A DNA stretch of 64,000 nt from Paenalicyclobacillus macrosporangiidus. Lineage in GTDB: Bacteria; Bacillota; Bacilli; Alicyclobacillales; Alicyclobacillaceae. Of the stretch, positions 25,879 through 33,732 are shown one piece after another. Each line of letters begins with the position of its first letter. The stretch's first letter is position 1. Where the stretch lies: NCBI RefSeq assembly GCF_900116805.1, contig NZ_FPBV01000003.1, positions 62,001 through 126,000 on the forward strand, in the 5' to 3' direction. The notes beneath the pieces were generated by a model that saw only the letters and a program-made list of their open reading frames with translations, was not told the origin of the DNA and did no database searches. The position numbers and the translations under genes are program-made.

Positions 25879-26540
25879 CACGTGGCTCCCTCCCGCTGCA
25901 CGATGATGTCGACGTACAGGTGGGGGGTCACGATGACCTCAGGATCCATCTGGCCCACCTCGACAATCTCATCCACCTCGGCGATCACCAGCTTTGCTGC
26001 GGTCGCCATCACCGGGTTGAAGTTGCGCGCGGTCTTGCGGTAGACCAGATTGCCCAGCCGATCCGCTTTGTGCGCCCGAATCAAGGCCACGTCGGCGGTG
26101 AGGGCGTACTCCAACACGTACGTCTGGCCGCCGATGACCCTCGTCTCCTTGCCCTCAGCGAGCAGGGTCCCGGCCGAGGCACGCGTGTAAAAGCCGCCGA
26201 TTCCAGCGCCGCCCGCGCGGATGGCCTCGACGAATGTCCCCTGCGGCATCAACTCCACTTCGAGTTTTCCGGCGAGTACGTGCTCCCCGACCACCGGGTT
26301 GCTGGTGAAGTAAGATCCGATGGCCTTCCGGATCCGCCCCGCCTCCAGCAGTCGGCTCAGGCCCTTGCCAGGCTCCCCGACGTTGTTGCTGATGACCGTC
26401 AGGTCCTTCTGCCCCTGGCGGTACAGTTCGTCGATCAGCTCCAGCGGCGCCCCCACCAGGCCGAACCCGCCGACCATGATGGACATGCCGTCGCGGATGC
26501 GAGCGATGGCGTCCGACTTTGAGAGGATCTTCTGCTTCAT
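25878..26540 (-). CDS. 3-oxoacid CoA-transferase subunit A
   Basis: The 220-residue subunit contains the CoA-binding [16 protein letters not shown] loop, [18 protein letters not shown] and the family segment [21 protein letters not shown]. It is complete and starts at ATG 26540. It pairs with subunit B immediately downstream. Substrate (acetoacetate, 3-oxoadipate or another 3-oxoacid) cannot be told apart by sequence alone; the thiolase context fits any of them. Confidence 0.93.
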   Translation of the reverse strand: MKQKILSKSDAIARIRDGMSIMVGGFGLVGAPLELIDELYRQGQKDLTVISNNVGEPGKGLSRLLEAGRIRKAIGSYFTSNPVVGEHVLAGKLEVELMPQGTFVEAIRAGGAGIGGFYTRASAGTLLAEGKETRVIGGQTYVLEYALTADVALIRAHKADRLGNLVYRKTARNFNPVMATAAKLVIAEVDEIVEVGQMDPEVIVTPHLYVDIIVQREGAT

Positions 26541-26588
26541 GCCGCCTTCCCCACACTCCTCCTCAAGCCACGATCGAAGTACCCTCCG

Positions 26589-27170
26589 TCAGCGCGAACC
26601 CGTCCGCAAGCGCTTTTGAACCACGACGTAATGTTCCAGTTCTGCGACGGGCGTGAAGCCCGCGTGCAGGTACATGGATTGTGAGCCGTGGTAGTGAGCC
26701 GTCCGCGGGTGGTGCTTCGGCGGATAAGCTTCCACCACGGTCATGCCCTGATGGCCCATGAATTCACAGCACGCCGTCAAAAGCTGCCGCGCAATTCCTC
26801 GTCCACGATACGCCGGCGCGACCAAAAAACACACAATGCTCCCCAGCATCGTATCGGTGTCATCGCGGGCGTTCAGCATCTCCACCAGTCGGGGAAGCGT
26901 ATGACGAGGCGCTGCATGACACCAGCCGACCACGCTGTCCGAGTCATAGGCGAGAAAGCCATGGTGTCGGCCACTGAGGATCCGTTCCGTGACCGCTCGG
27001 CGGTTCACGTCTCCGGAGCGGCCGGCCCACTCGCTGTCGGAAACAACGCAATGGTAATAATCGCAGTAGCAGCCGGCCCACTCGTCTCCTTTCGGGAATG
27101 CGTCGTGATCGAAGAAACGTAAATAATCGTCGACGAGCGCGGGCGTCAGCGGCTTGATAGTGAGATCCAT
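26589..27170 (-). CDS. GNAT-family N-acetyltransferase
   Basis: The 193-residue protein has the acetyl-CoA loop VAPAYRGRGIARQLLTACC and a Cys/Tyr-rich N-terminal region (WAGCYCDYYHC). It ends in a variable region with YLHAGFTPVAELEHYVVVQK. ATG 27170 follows GGAGG by 7 nt. It interrupts the catabolic gene group without an obvious metabolic link. The acceptor is unknown; resistance-type or small-molecule acetylation is possible. Confidence 0.83.
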   Translation of the reverse strand: MDLTIKPLTPALVDDYLRFFDHDAFPKGDEWAGCYCDYYHCVVSDSEWAGRSGDVNRRAVTERILSGRHHGFLAYDSDSVVGWCHAAPRHTLPRLVEMLNARDDTDTMLGSIVCFLVAPAYRGRGIARQLLTACCEFMGHQGMTVVEAYPPKHHPRTAHYHGSQSMYLHAGFTPVAELEHYVVVQKRLRTGSR

Positions 27171-27225
27171 GACCACCCCTCCCCCCATCATCCCTCCACT
27201 TGAACCAGCCTGCCGTGCCGCGCTC

Positions 27226-28944
27226 CTACCCCCGCAGCGCCCGCCGCAAGAACTTCCCTGTCGCCGTCTTCGGCAGCTCCGGCAAAATCTCCACCTGCCG
27301 CGGGTACTTGTACGCCGCCATCCGATGGCGGCAGAATGCCACCAACTCGTCCGGCGACACCCGTCCCTCGTACTCCGCTTTCAGGGCGACGAAAGCCTTG
27401 ACCGTCTCGCCCCGGTACGCGTCCGGGACACCCACCACCGCCGCCTCCCGCACCGCCGGGTGCTGGTACAGCACGTCCTCCACCTCGCGCGGCCAGACCT
27501 TGAACCCGGACGCGATGATGACGTCCTTCTTCCGGTCGACCACGTAGAACCACCCGTCCTCGTCGCGCCGGACGACGTCGCCCGTCAGGAAGTACCCGTC
27601 GCAGAACGCCTGGGTGGTCGCCTCCGGACGCCCCCAGTACCCGGAGAACACCATCGGCCCGCGCACGGCCAACTCCCCCAGCTCACCCGGAGGCAGTTCC
27701 ACGCGCGGATCGTCCAGGGACACCACCCGCGCGTCGCAGCCCGGCACCGGCACCCCGATGGCGAGGGCGCCGCTCTCGCCGTCCACAGGGGCGCGCCGTC
27801 CGTACGGGACCGCGTGCGTCGGTGAGTTGGTCTCCGTCAGCCCGTAGATGTTGTGGATGTACACCCCGAAGGCCTCCTCAAACTGCGCCACCACGCGCTC
27901 TGGGATGGGCGCCCCGCCGCTGTAGCACCGGCGCAGCGACGCGAAATCCTGGCGGCGGCTGTCCGGGTGGTTGAGCAGCGCGATGTACGCCGTGATGGCG
28001 CCAACCGTCATCGTCGGCCGCCAACGGCGCATCATGTCGAGGGCGACCCCCGGATCGAACCGGTGAAAGAGGACCAACGGCGCCCCCGTACAAGCGGACA
28101 GCGCGATGTGCCCCACGATGCCCGTCACGTGAAACAAGGGCGCGATCCCGAGGATCACGTCGCCACTCCCCATCTCCATCCACGCCTGGTACACGCGCGC
28201 GTTGTACGCGACGTTCCTGTGCAGGTTCATGGCGCCCTTGGGCTGTCCCGTGGTGCCCGAGGTGTAGATGAGGTACGCCACGTCGTCCGGCCGGACGTGC
28301 ACCCGCACGTCCGGCCGCGGCTCCTCCTCCCGCAGCACGTCGCGCAGCCACACCACCACCGGCCCCGCACCGCCAGGCTCCCCAGCGGCCGAGTCCCGGG
28401 CCACCGTGTCGGACGCCCCGGTCCCCAAGCTGGGGGTGGGCGTGTCGCGAAGCGGCTCGCGTGAGCGCAGAAGCGGAGCGACACGCCCCTTCGCCAGCAC
28501 CACCTGCTGCACCCCGGCCTCCGCCGCCACCCGGTGCGCCGCGTCGGTGTAGAGGGAGGCCAAGCTCACCAGCACCCGCACGCCCGCGTCCTGAAGGTGG
28601 TAGGCCAGTTCCTTTTCCTTGAACATCGGATTGAGCGGCACCACGATGGCCCCGCGCTTCCAGGCCGCGTACTGGGCCGCGAGGAACTCCGGATCGTTCT
28701 GCAGGTACAGCCCCACCCGCTCACCGGGACCGACCCCCCACGCCGCAAACCGCGCCGCCAGCCGATCCGCCCACGCGTTCAGCTCGCCAAAGGAAATCGC
28801 CTGATCGAAATACAGCACCGCGGGGGCGTCCGGCATGCGGCGGGCGGTGTCTTCAAAGAGATCGATCACGCTCTCCTCCCCGACGCCCAAGTCCGCCCCG
28901 ATCCCCGCGGTGTACAGCGCCGTCCACGGCCGCTCCCCGGTCAT
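27226..28944 (-). CDS. AMP-dependent acyl-CoA synthetase (medium/long-chain type)
   Basis: The 572-residue ligase has P-loop YTSGTTGQPKGAM, IYGLTETNSPTHAVPYG, FLTGDVVRRDEDGWFYVVDRKKD and the C-terminal PKTATGKFLRR. It activates a fatty or aromatic acid to its CoA ester, the entry step for the catabolic genes downstream. ATG 28944 overlaps the SDR stop (ATGA). Between residues about 150 and 200 it carries an extra Pro/Ser/Arg-rich segment (VAPLLRSREPLRDTPTPS). This segment is encoded by a palindromic DNA element at 28438-28488. Confidence 0.87.
   Translation of the reverse strand: MTGERPWTALYTAGIGADLGVGEESVIDLFEDTARRMPDAPAVLYFDQAISFGELNAWADRLAARFAAWGVGPGERVGLYLQNDPEFLAAQYAAWKRGAIVVPLNPMFKEKELAYHLQDAGVRVLVSLASLYTDAAHRVAAEAGVQQVVLAKGRVAPLLRSREPLRDTPTPSLGTGASDTVARDSAAGEPGGAGPVVVWLRDVLREEEPRPDVRVHVRPDDVAYLIYTSGTTGQPKGAMNLHRNVAYNARVYQAWMEMGSGDVILGIAPLFHVTGIVGHIALSACTGAPLVLFHRFDPGVALDMMRRWRPTMTVGAITAYIALLNHPDSRRQDFASLRRCYSGGAPIPERVVAQFEEAFGVYIHNIYGLTETNSPTHAVPYGRRAPVDGESGALAIGVPVPGCDARVVSLDDPRVELPPGELGELAVRGPMVFSGYWGRPEATTQAFCDGYFLTGDVVRRDEDGWFYVVDRKKDVIIASGFKVWPREVEDVLYQHPAVREAAVVGVPDAYRGETVKAFVALKAEYEGRVSPDELVAFCRHRMAAYKYPRQVEILPELPKTATGKFLRRALRG
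28438..28488. repeat. 51-bp palindromic element inside the acyl-CoA synthetase gene
   Basis: Perfect 11-bp arms GGGCGTGTCGC and GCGACACGCCC enclose a further stem (GCTC-GCGT-GAGC). The element is read in frame and codes for a low-complexity insertion relative to the usual ligase. It resembles a small palindromic insertion element tolerated within a coding sequence. Confidence 0.65.
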
Positions 28945-29708
28945 TGCGCCAGCCACCCCCCGTCGACGTACAGCACGTGGCCGTGGATGAAATCCGACGC
29001 GTCCGACGCCAGGAATACCGCCGCCCCCATCACGTCCTTCGGCTCGCCCAGCCGCCCCGCCGGCGTGCGCGACAGAATGTCCCGCAGGCGTTCCGGATCC
29101 TCCAGCCAAGCGGCCGTCATCGGCGTGCGGATGTACGCTGGCGCCAGGCAGTTGACGTTGATCCCGCTGCTCGCGTACTCGGTCGCCCACACCTTCGTCA
29201 ATTGCACGATGCCGCCCTTGGACGCCGCGTACGCGGTCTGGTACGGCATTCCGACCCCGCCGAAGATGGACGCGATGTTGATCACCTTGCCGCGCCCGCG
29301 CCCGGCCATGCGCCGGATGACCTCGCGCCCGACGAGGAAGATGCCGCGCAGGTTGGTGTCAAGCACATCGTCCCAGTCATCCGCTCCGTACTCGGTCAGC
29401 GGCTTGCGGATGTTCTTGCCCGCGTTGTTGACGAGGATGTCAATCGGTCCCACCTCGCGTTCGATCCGCTCGACGGCCTCCACCACCTGGTCTTCCTTCG
29501 TCACATCCGCCTGCACGAACACGCCCCGCCGGCCCAGGCGCTCAATCTCCGCGACCGCCAGCCGGCCGCTCTCCGGATCGCGCCCGAGCACCGCCACATC
29601 GCTCCCGGCGTGCGCCAGGCCGCGCGCCATCGCCAACCCGATGCCGCGCGTCCCTCCTGTCACCAGCGCCAGCCGGCCGTCCAGAGAGAACGTTGGAAAC
29701 TCCGACAT
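28941..29708 (-). CDS. Short-chain dehydrogenase/reductase (SDR)
   Basis: A classical SDR of 255 residues: NAD(P) motif TGGTRGIG, NNAG region (DILVNNAGKNIRK), catalytic Ser in INIASIFGGVG and Tyr-x3-Lys in AYAASKGGIVQL. The pattern is close to gluconate-5-dehydrogenase/3-oxoacyl reductase types. It should oxidise a hydroxyacid or hydroxyacyl compound. It is translationally coupled to the ligase downstream. ATG 29708 is chosen over the upstream ATG 29732 because it gives the usual family length; GGGGTGGG lies before it. Confidence 0.87.
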   Translation of the reverse strand: MSEFPTFSLDGRLALVTGGTRGIGLAMARGLAHAGSDVAVLGRDPESGRLAVAEIERLGRRGVFVQADVTKEDQVVEAVERIEREVGPIDILVNNAGKNIRKPLTEYGADDWDDVLDTNLRGIFLVGREVIRRMAGRGRGKVINIASIFGGVGMPYQTAYAASKGGIVQLTKVWATEYASSGINVNCLAPAYIRTPMTAAWLEDPERLRDILSRTPAGRLGEPKDVMGAAVFLASDASDFIHGHVLYVDGGWLAQ

Positions 29709-29793
29709 TCGCCCACCCCGCATCAAACTCATGGCAACATTCGAAATTCTCCTTCCATGGTAGCGGATTCATGGGCGCAGGAAAACCCCTGTT

Positions 29794-30021
29794 TCACTCG
29801 GACTGTCCATGGCAACGGTCACAGGTGTACACCGCCCCCGGCCGCTGCGTCCGAATGTCCGCCCCGCACTCGACGCACCGGGAGGACCATTCGCCCCGCC
29901 GCGCGTCCGTCCAGACCTGGTTGTCACTTTCACCGCCGTTCTCCATCCGTCGGCTGATGCACCCGTCCGCACACGTCTCCGCCGTCTCCGTCCCCAGGTT
30001 CGTCAGGCGCCACGTCGACAT
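29794..30021 (-). CDS. Small zinc-ribbon protein of unknown function
   Basis: A 75-residue protein with two CxxC pairs (CVECGADIRTQRPGAVYTCD, then CHG) forming a single zinc ribbon near the C-terminus. It is supported by a good GAGGAGG ribosome-binding site 9 nt before ATG 30021 and by a promoter with TTGACG (30090-30095), a 17-nt spacer and TACATT (30067-30072, minus strand). A palindromic operator lies on that promoter. It is divergent from isocitrate lyase. No function can be assigned. Confidence 0.7.
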   Translation of the reverse strand: MSTWRLTNLGTETAETCADGCISRRMENGGESDNQVWTDARRGEWSSRCVECGADIRTQRPGAVYTCDRCHGQSE

Positions 30022-30053
30022 CGGCCTCGTCCTCCTCTCCCGCCATGCCGCGG

Positions 30054-30069
30054 ATTGTTATACAACAAT
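30054..30069. promoter_or_regulatory. Operator site 1, on the zinc-ribbon gene promoter
   Basis: ATTGTTATACAACAAT has perfect 6-bp arms (ATTGTT/AACAAT). It overlaps the -10 box and start site of the leftward zinc-ribbon promoter. Its core TGTTATACAACA differs from site 2 at a single base. Confidence 0.65.
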
Positions 30070-30119
30070 GTACTGTCCATCTCGTTCTGCGTCAACACAA
30101 CAGAGATAAATTTTTCTCT

Positions 30120-30135
30120 TGTGTTATATAACACA
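30120..30135. promoter_or_regulatory. Operator site 2, upstream of isocitrate lyase
   Basis: TGTGTTATATAACACA is a perfect 16-bp palindrome. Its core TGTTATATAACA matches site 1, with 66 bp between centres. It lies about 105 bp before the aceA start codon, in the likely promoter region. Confidence 0.65.
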
Positions 30136-30240
30136 TCGTGCTATATCAGAATATACATACAGAGCACGCGGTGAAACACCGGGTCCAAGCATCGAGCGTG
30201 CGTCAACCTTCAATTCCATTCTGTGGAGAGGATGATGGAC

Positions 30241-31530
30241 ATGACGGCGACAGGGCGGATGCAAGCAGAAGCGGAACAGATGGCGCGGTCGTGGCGGGAG
30301 GATGCGCGTTGGCGCGGGATCGAGCGCCCGTACAGCCCGGAGGACGTGCTGCGGCTGCGCGGGTCGCTGCACGTGGAGCACACCCTCGCGCGGCAGGGGG
30401 CGGAGAAACTGTGGCGCCTCCTTCAGGAGGAGCCGTTCGTCCGGGCCCTCGGCGCCCTGACGGGGAACCAGGCTGTGCAGCAGGTCAAAGCGGGACTGAA
30501 GGCCATCTACGTGAGCGGCTGGCAGGTGGCGGCGGACGCCAACCTGGCCGGCAGCATGTATCCCGACCAGAGCCTGTACCCGTCCAACAGCGTCCCGGAC
30601 GTGGTGGCGCGCATCAATCGCGCCCTGCGGCGGGCGGATCAGATCCAGTCGAGCGAAGGCGGGGGCGGAATCGACTGGTTCGTACCCATCGTCGCGGACG
30701 CGGAGGCGGGGTTCGGCGGGCCGCTCAACGTCTTCGAGGTGACACGGTGGATGATTGAGGCCGGAGCCAGCGGAGTCCATCTGGAGGACCAGTTGTCGTC
30801 GGAGAAAAAGTGCGGCCATATGGGCGGGAAGGTGCTCATTCCCGCGTCGCACGCCGTGCGCCACCTGGTCGCCGCCCGTCTGGCGGCGGACGTGTGCGGA
30901 GTGCCGACCGTCCTCATCGCCCGCACCGACGCCCTTTCCGCCAAGTTGTTGACGAGCGATGTGGACAATCGCGATCGACCTTTCCTCACCGGCGAACGCA
31001 CGGTGGAAGGGTTCTTCCGCATCCGCGGCGGGCTGGACATGGCCATCGCGCGCGGCCTCGCGTATGCCCCTTACGCCGACCTCATCTGGTGCGAGACGTC
31101 GGAACCGGACCTGGATCAGGCGCGCGCGTTCGCGGAGGCCATCCACGCCGCGTACCCCGGTAAACCGCTCGCATACAACTGCTCGCCCTCCTTCAACTGG
31201 AAGCGCAAACTCGACGAACGGACCATCGCCCGGTTCCAAGAGGAGTTGGCGGACATGGGCTACCGGTTCCAGTTCGTCACCCTGGCCGGTTTCCACACCC
31301 TGAACCACAGCATGTTCACCCTCGCCCGGGAGTACCGGGAACGCGGCATGGCCGCCTACGCGGAACTTCAGGAGGCGGAGTTCGCCAGCGAGCGGGACGG
31401 CTACACCGCGACCAAGCACCAGCGCGAGGTCGGCACGGGCTACTTCGACGAGGTGTCGCGGGTGGTCTCAGGCGGACTGTCGTCGACCACGGCGTTGGAG
31501 GACTCGACGGAGGCCGCGCAGTTTCTGTGA
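30241..31530 (+). CDS. aceA: Isocitrate lyase
   Basis: The 429-residue enzyme shows the catalytic loop KKCGHMGGK (Cys191), [23 protein letters not shown] and NCSPSFNW. Length matches bacterial AceA. It splits isocitrate to glyoxylate and succinate, the first step of the glyoxylate shunt, allowing growth on acetyl-CoA-yielding acids such as those degraded by the neighbouring operon. ATG 30241 has GGAGAGG 9 nt upstream; the earlier in-frame ATGs are too close to it. Malate synthase is not in the window. Palindromic operators lie upstream and a strong hairpin follows. Confidence 0.96.
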   Translation: MTATGRMQAEAEQMARSWREDARWRGIERPYSPEDVLRLRGSLHVEHTLARQGAEKLWRLLQEEPFVRALGALTGNQAVQQVKAGLKAIYVSGWQVAADANLAGSMYPDQSLYPSNSVPDVVARINRALRRADQIQSSEGGGGIDWFVPIVADAEAGFGGPLNVFEVTRWMIEAGASGVHLEDQLSSEKKCGHMGGKVLIPASHAVRHLVAARLAADVCGVPTVLIARTDALSAKLLTSDVDNRDRPFLTGERTVEGFFRIRGGLDMAIARGLAYAPYADLIWCETSEPDLDQARAFAEAIHAAYPGKPLAYNCSPSFNWKRKLDERTIARFQEELADMGYRFQFVTLAGFHTLNHSMFTLAREYRERGMAAYAELQEAEFASERDGYTATKHQREVGTGYFDEVSRVVSGGLSSTTALEDSTEAAQFL

Positions 31531-31535
31531 GCGGT

Positions 31536-31569
31536 GGGCGGGCCGCCTCCCTGTCTCGGCGGCCCGCCC
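31536..31569 (+). terminator. Strong hairpin after aceA
   Basis: GGGCGGGCCGCC and GGCGGCCCGCCC form a perfect 12-bp stem 5 nt after the stop codon. There is no U-run. A TATAAT at 31576-31581 just beyond it may serve the next gene. Confidence 0.65.
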
Positions 31570-31617
31570 TCGGACTATAATGAAAGGGACGACGCAAAAC
31601 GGACGGAGGCGAAAGGT

Positions 31618-31848
31618 GTGACCGGCAAATCGCTGGACGAGTTCCTCAATCCCGAACGCCGCCGGCAGAATCGGGAGATCCAACTGCGGATTCGCGCGGA
31701 GTCGCCGGGCATGAAGCGGCGCATCCGCCGCCGGCGAAGCCAAGCGGAGCTCTCGCTGCTCGCGCAGGCGATTTCCGACCGGATCAAACAATGGGACGAG
31801 GAAGGGATCACGGAACGCCATGGCCGGCATTGGAAGCTCCATCTCTGA
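31618..31848 (+). CDS. Small basic protein, partner of a (broken) nucleotidyltransferase
   Basis: A 76-residue, strongly basic helical protein (RRRQNREIQLRI, MKRRIRRRRSQAELSLLAQ) with no recognised domain. GTG 31618 follows GGAGGCGAAAGG. Its end overlaps the next reading frame by 29 bp, the arrangement typical of two-gene modules in which a small protein precedes a nucleotidyltransferase. A toxin-antitoxin-like or regulatory role is only a guess. Confidence 0.55.
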   Translation: MTGKSLDEFLNPERRRQNREIQLRIRAESPGMKRRIRRRRSQAELSLLAQAISDRIKQWDEEGITERHGRHWKLHL

Positions 31849-32268
31849 AGCGGACATTCAGAAGGTTCGGGATCTACTGGCTGCGCTGGAGCGGGACTCG
31901 TCCGACGGGCTGACCCGGAGTCTGAAGGCGAACCCAAACCGCTGGGTACCCGCCACTGGTACCATCCGGGACTGCAGTTGCCCATCGAGATCCCCGATAG
32001 CTGGTTGGACGGATCGCTGGAGCGCGTCCTGCGGGTCGACGTCGGGGACGGGTATCACCTGTACGTCATCGGCATCGAGGACCTCATCCTGGACCGATTG
32101 CGCGCCGCGGTCCATTGGAAGTCCACATCCGACGAGGAGTGGGCCCTGCTGCTGCTCAAGACGCGCTGGAACGACATCGACTTCACCTATTTGGAGCAAG
32201 AAGCGAAGCCCGAGCAAGGCGTTGCCGAGTTGTTGGCGGCGCTCAAGCGCCAGGCCGACCAGTTGTAA
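31820..32268 (+). pseudogene. Remnant of a nucleotidyltransferase-family (DUF6036-like) gene
   Basis: One frame starts MAGIGSSISEADIQKVRDLL at 31820 and loses sense near 31925. Another frame carries on with RHWYHPGLQLPIEIPDSW and YVIGIEDLILDRLRAAVHW through the stop at 32268, which is the C-terminal half of the family. The GG/GS-x-D-x-D catalytic core expected between them is missing. An internal deletion with a frameshift explains both parts. A short protein from TTG 31978 may still be made, but it would lack catalysis. Confidence 0.6.
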
Positions 32269-32326
32269 AGGTGCCACCACGCCCCCTGCCGCCGAGAATC
32301 CGTGGAAGCGTGGCGTGCCCCATCTT

Positions 32327-33619
32327 TCACACTTTCCGGACCTCGAAGCTATCATCCAGTAGGTACCAATTCTGAGGAAAAGAGTTCCCCAGCACCCAGT
32401 AGCTCACCCCGCGCAGGTTATATTCGTAGACGAGGTTCAGCTTTGCCGAGACGCTCAATGCGTCGTCGAACCACACCACCCGCTCCTCCAGAGCACGCGT
32501 GCGGTAACGAAAGAAGGGCGACGCGGACGGGTGATGCCACTGGATCGGCACCTGCTCACGGATGGCCAGGTTCTGCGCGGTGTTGTTGGCGATCCCGGAG
32601 GCGCGCCCGCCGGCCGGATACGGCAATGGCCAGTCGTACCCGTAGAGGGAGATGCCCATCAGGATCTTCTGCGGCGGGATGACGGACGTCGCGTAGTCGA
32701 GCACCGCCCGCACCTGGTCGAGCGGCGCCACCGCCATCGGAGGTCCTCCGACCCAGCCCCACTCGTACGTCATCAGCATCAGGAAGTCCACCTCGGCGCC
32801 GAGCGTCCGGTAGTCGAAGGCGCCCATCCACTGGGCCGTCGGCTCGTCACGGGTCTTGGGGCCGAGGGCGATGGACAACGACATCCCGGCGGGCCGGACG
32901 ATGCGGCCCAGTTCGCGGATGAACTGGTTGTACAGGGGACGGTCGGACGGCCGCATGTGCTCGAAGTCCACGTTGATCCCGCGGAACCCCTGCGATCGCG
33001 CGAGGCGCATGATGTGATCCAACAGGCGGCGCCGGATGCTGCCGTTGGCCAGAATGGTGTGCGCCAGTTCGGTGTTGAACGTGTTGCCGTCGAAGTTGGT
33101 CACCGTCATCAAGGGCGCGATGCCGTACCGCTTGGCCACCTCGAGGGCGATGTCGTCCTTGGCTTCCGCCAACGTTCCGTCGGCGCGCGCCTGGTAACTG
33201 AAGATGCTCAGATAGCTCAGCCAGCGGCCCACATCCTGCAGGATACCGGCGTCCGTCGGCGTGCCCTCCGGAAGCAGGTATCCATTGACCTCGATGGTCC
33301 GCTTCCGCGTGACGCGGCGCGGCACGAGCACCGTCTGCCCCGCCTGCCACTGGGGCCCCGCCGGGCGAAACTGGCTGTAACTTTCCAACTCCTCTAGCGT
33401 CACGCCGAGGCGCCGCGCGGCCTGCTCGAGGCCCTCGCCGCGGCGGACCCGGTAGGTCTGCGCCAGGGTCGCCGGTCCCGGCACCAACAGGTGCAACCCC
33501 GGCACCAACACGTCTTCCCCAGAGAGCTCGTTCCAGCGAATGAGATCGCGCGTGGTGGTTTCGACCCGGTCGGCGATCCCGCGCAGTTCGTCGCCCGCCA
33601 CCACGGTGTATACGCGCAT
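32327..33619 (-). CDS. LysM-GH18 spore-lytic glycosidase (YaaH/SleL type)
   Basis: Two LysM domains (about residues 1-47 and 52-100; first MRVYTVVAGDELRGIA, second YRVRRGEGLEQAARRLG) precede a glycoside hydrolase 18 domain. The catalytic strand reads GFRGINVDFEHMRPSD, with FLMLMTYEWGW and the WFDDALSV segment as in spore-cortex enzymes. At 430 residues it matches SleL/YaaH, a peptidoglycan hydrolase of the spore coat acting in germination. There is no signal peptide, as usual for this group. ATG 33619 follows a GGGGGG-rich site. The gene supports the spore-former assignment. Confidence 0.88.
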   Translation of the reverse strand: MRVYTVVAGDELRGIADRVETTTRDLIRWNELSGEDVLVPGLHLLVPGPATLAQTYRVRRGEGLEQAARRLGVTLEELESYSQFRPAGPQWQAGQTVLVPRRVTRKRTIEVNGYLLPEGTPTDAGILQDVGRWLSYLSIFSYQARADGTLAEAKDDIALEVAKRYGIAPLMTVTNFDGNTFNTELAHTILANGSIRRRLLDHIMRLARSQGFRGINVDFEHMRPSDRPLYNQFIRELGRIVRPAGMSLSIALGPKTRDEPTAQWMGAFDYRTLGAEVDFLMLMTYEWGWVGGPPMAVAPLDQVRAVLDYATSVIPPQKILMGISLYGYDWPLPYPAGGRASGIANNTAQNLAIREQVPIQWHHPSASPFFRYRTRALEERVVWFDDALSVSAKLNLVYEYNLRGVSYWVLGNSFPQNWYLLDDSFEVRKV

Positions 33620-33732
33620 GCGGATCCCCCCTTCGCCGCAGGCCGGTCGCGCACGGCACAGGGCGATGCGCGGACCCGTGGCATTTGTACCTGCGCTAGG
33701 GTACGCGCGCCGGGGGCGGAGGGTGACAGTCC

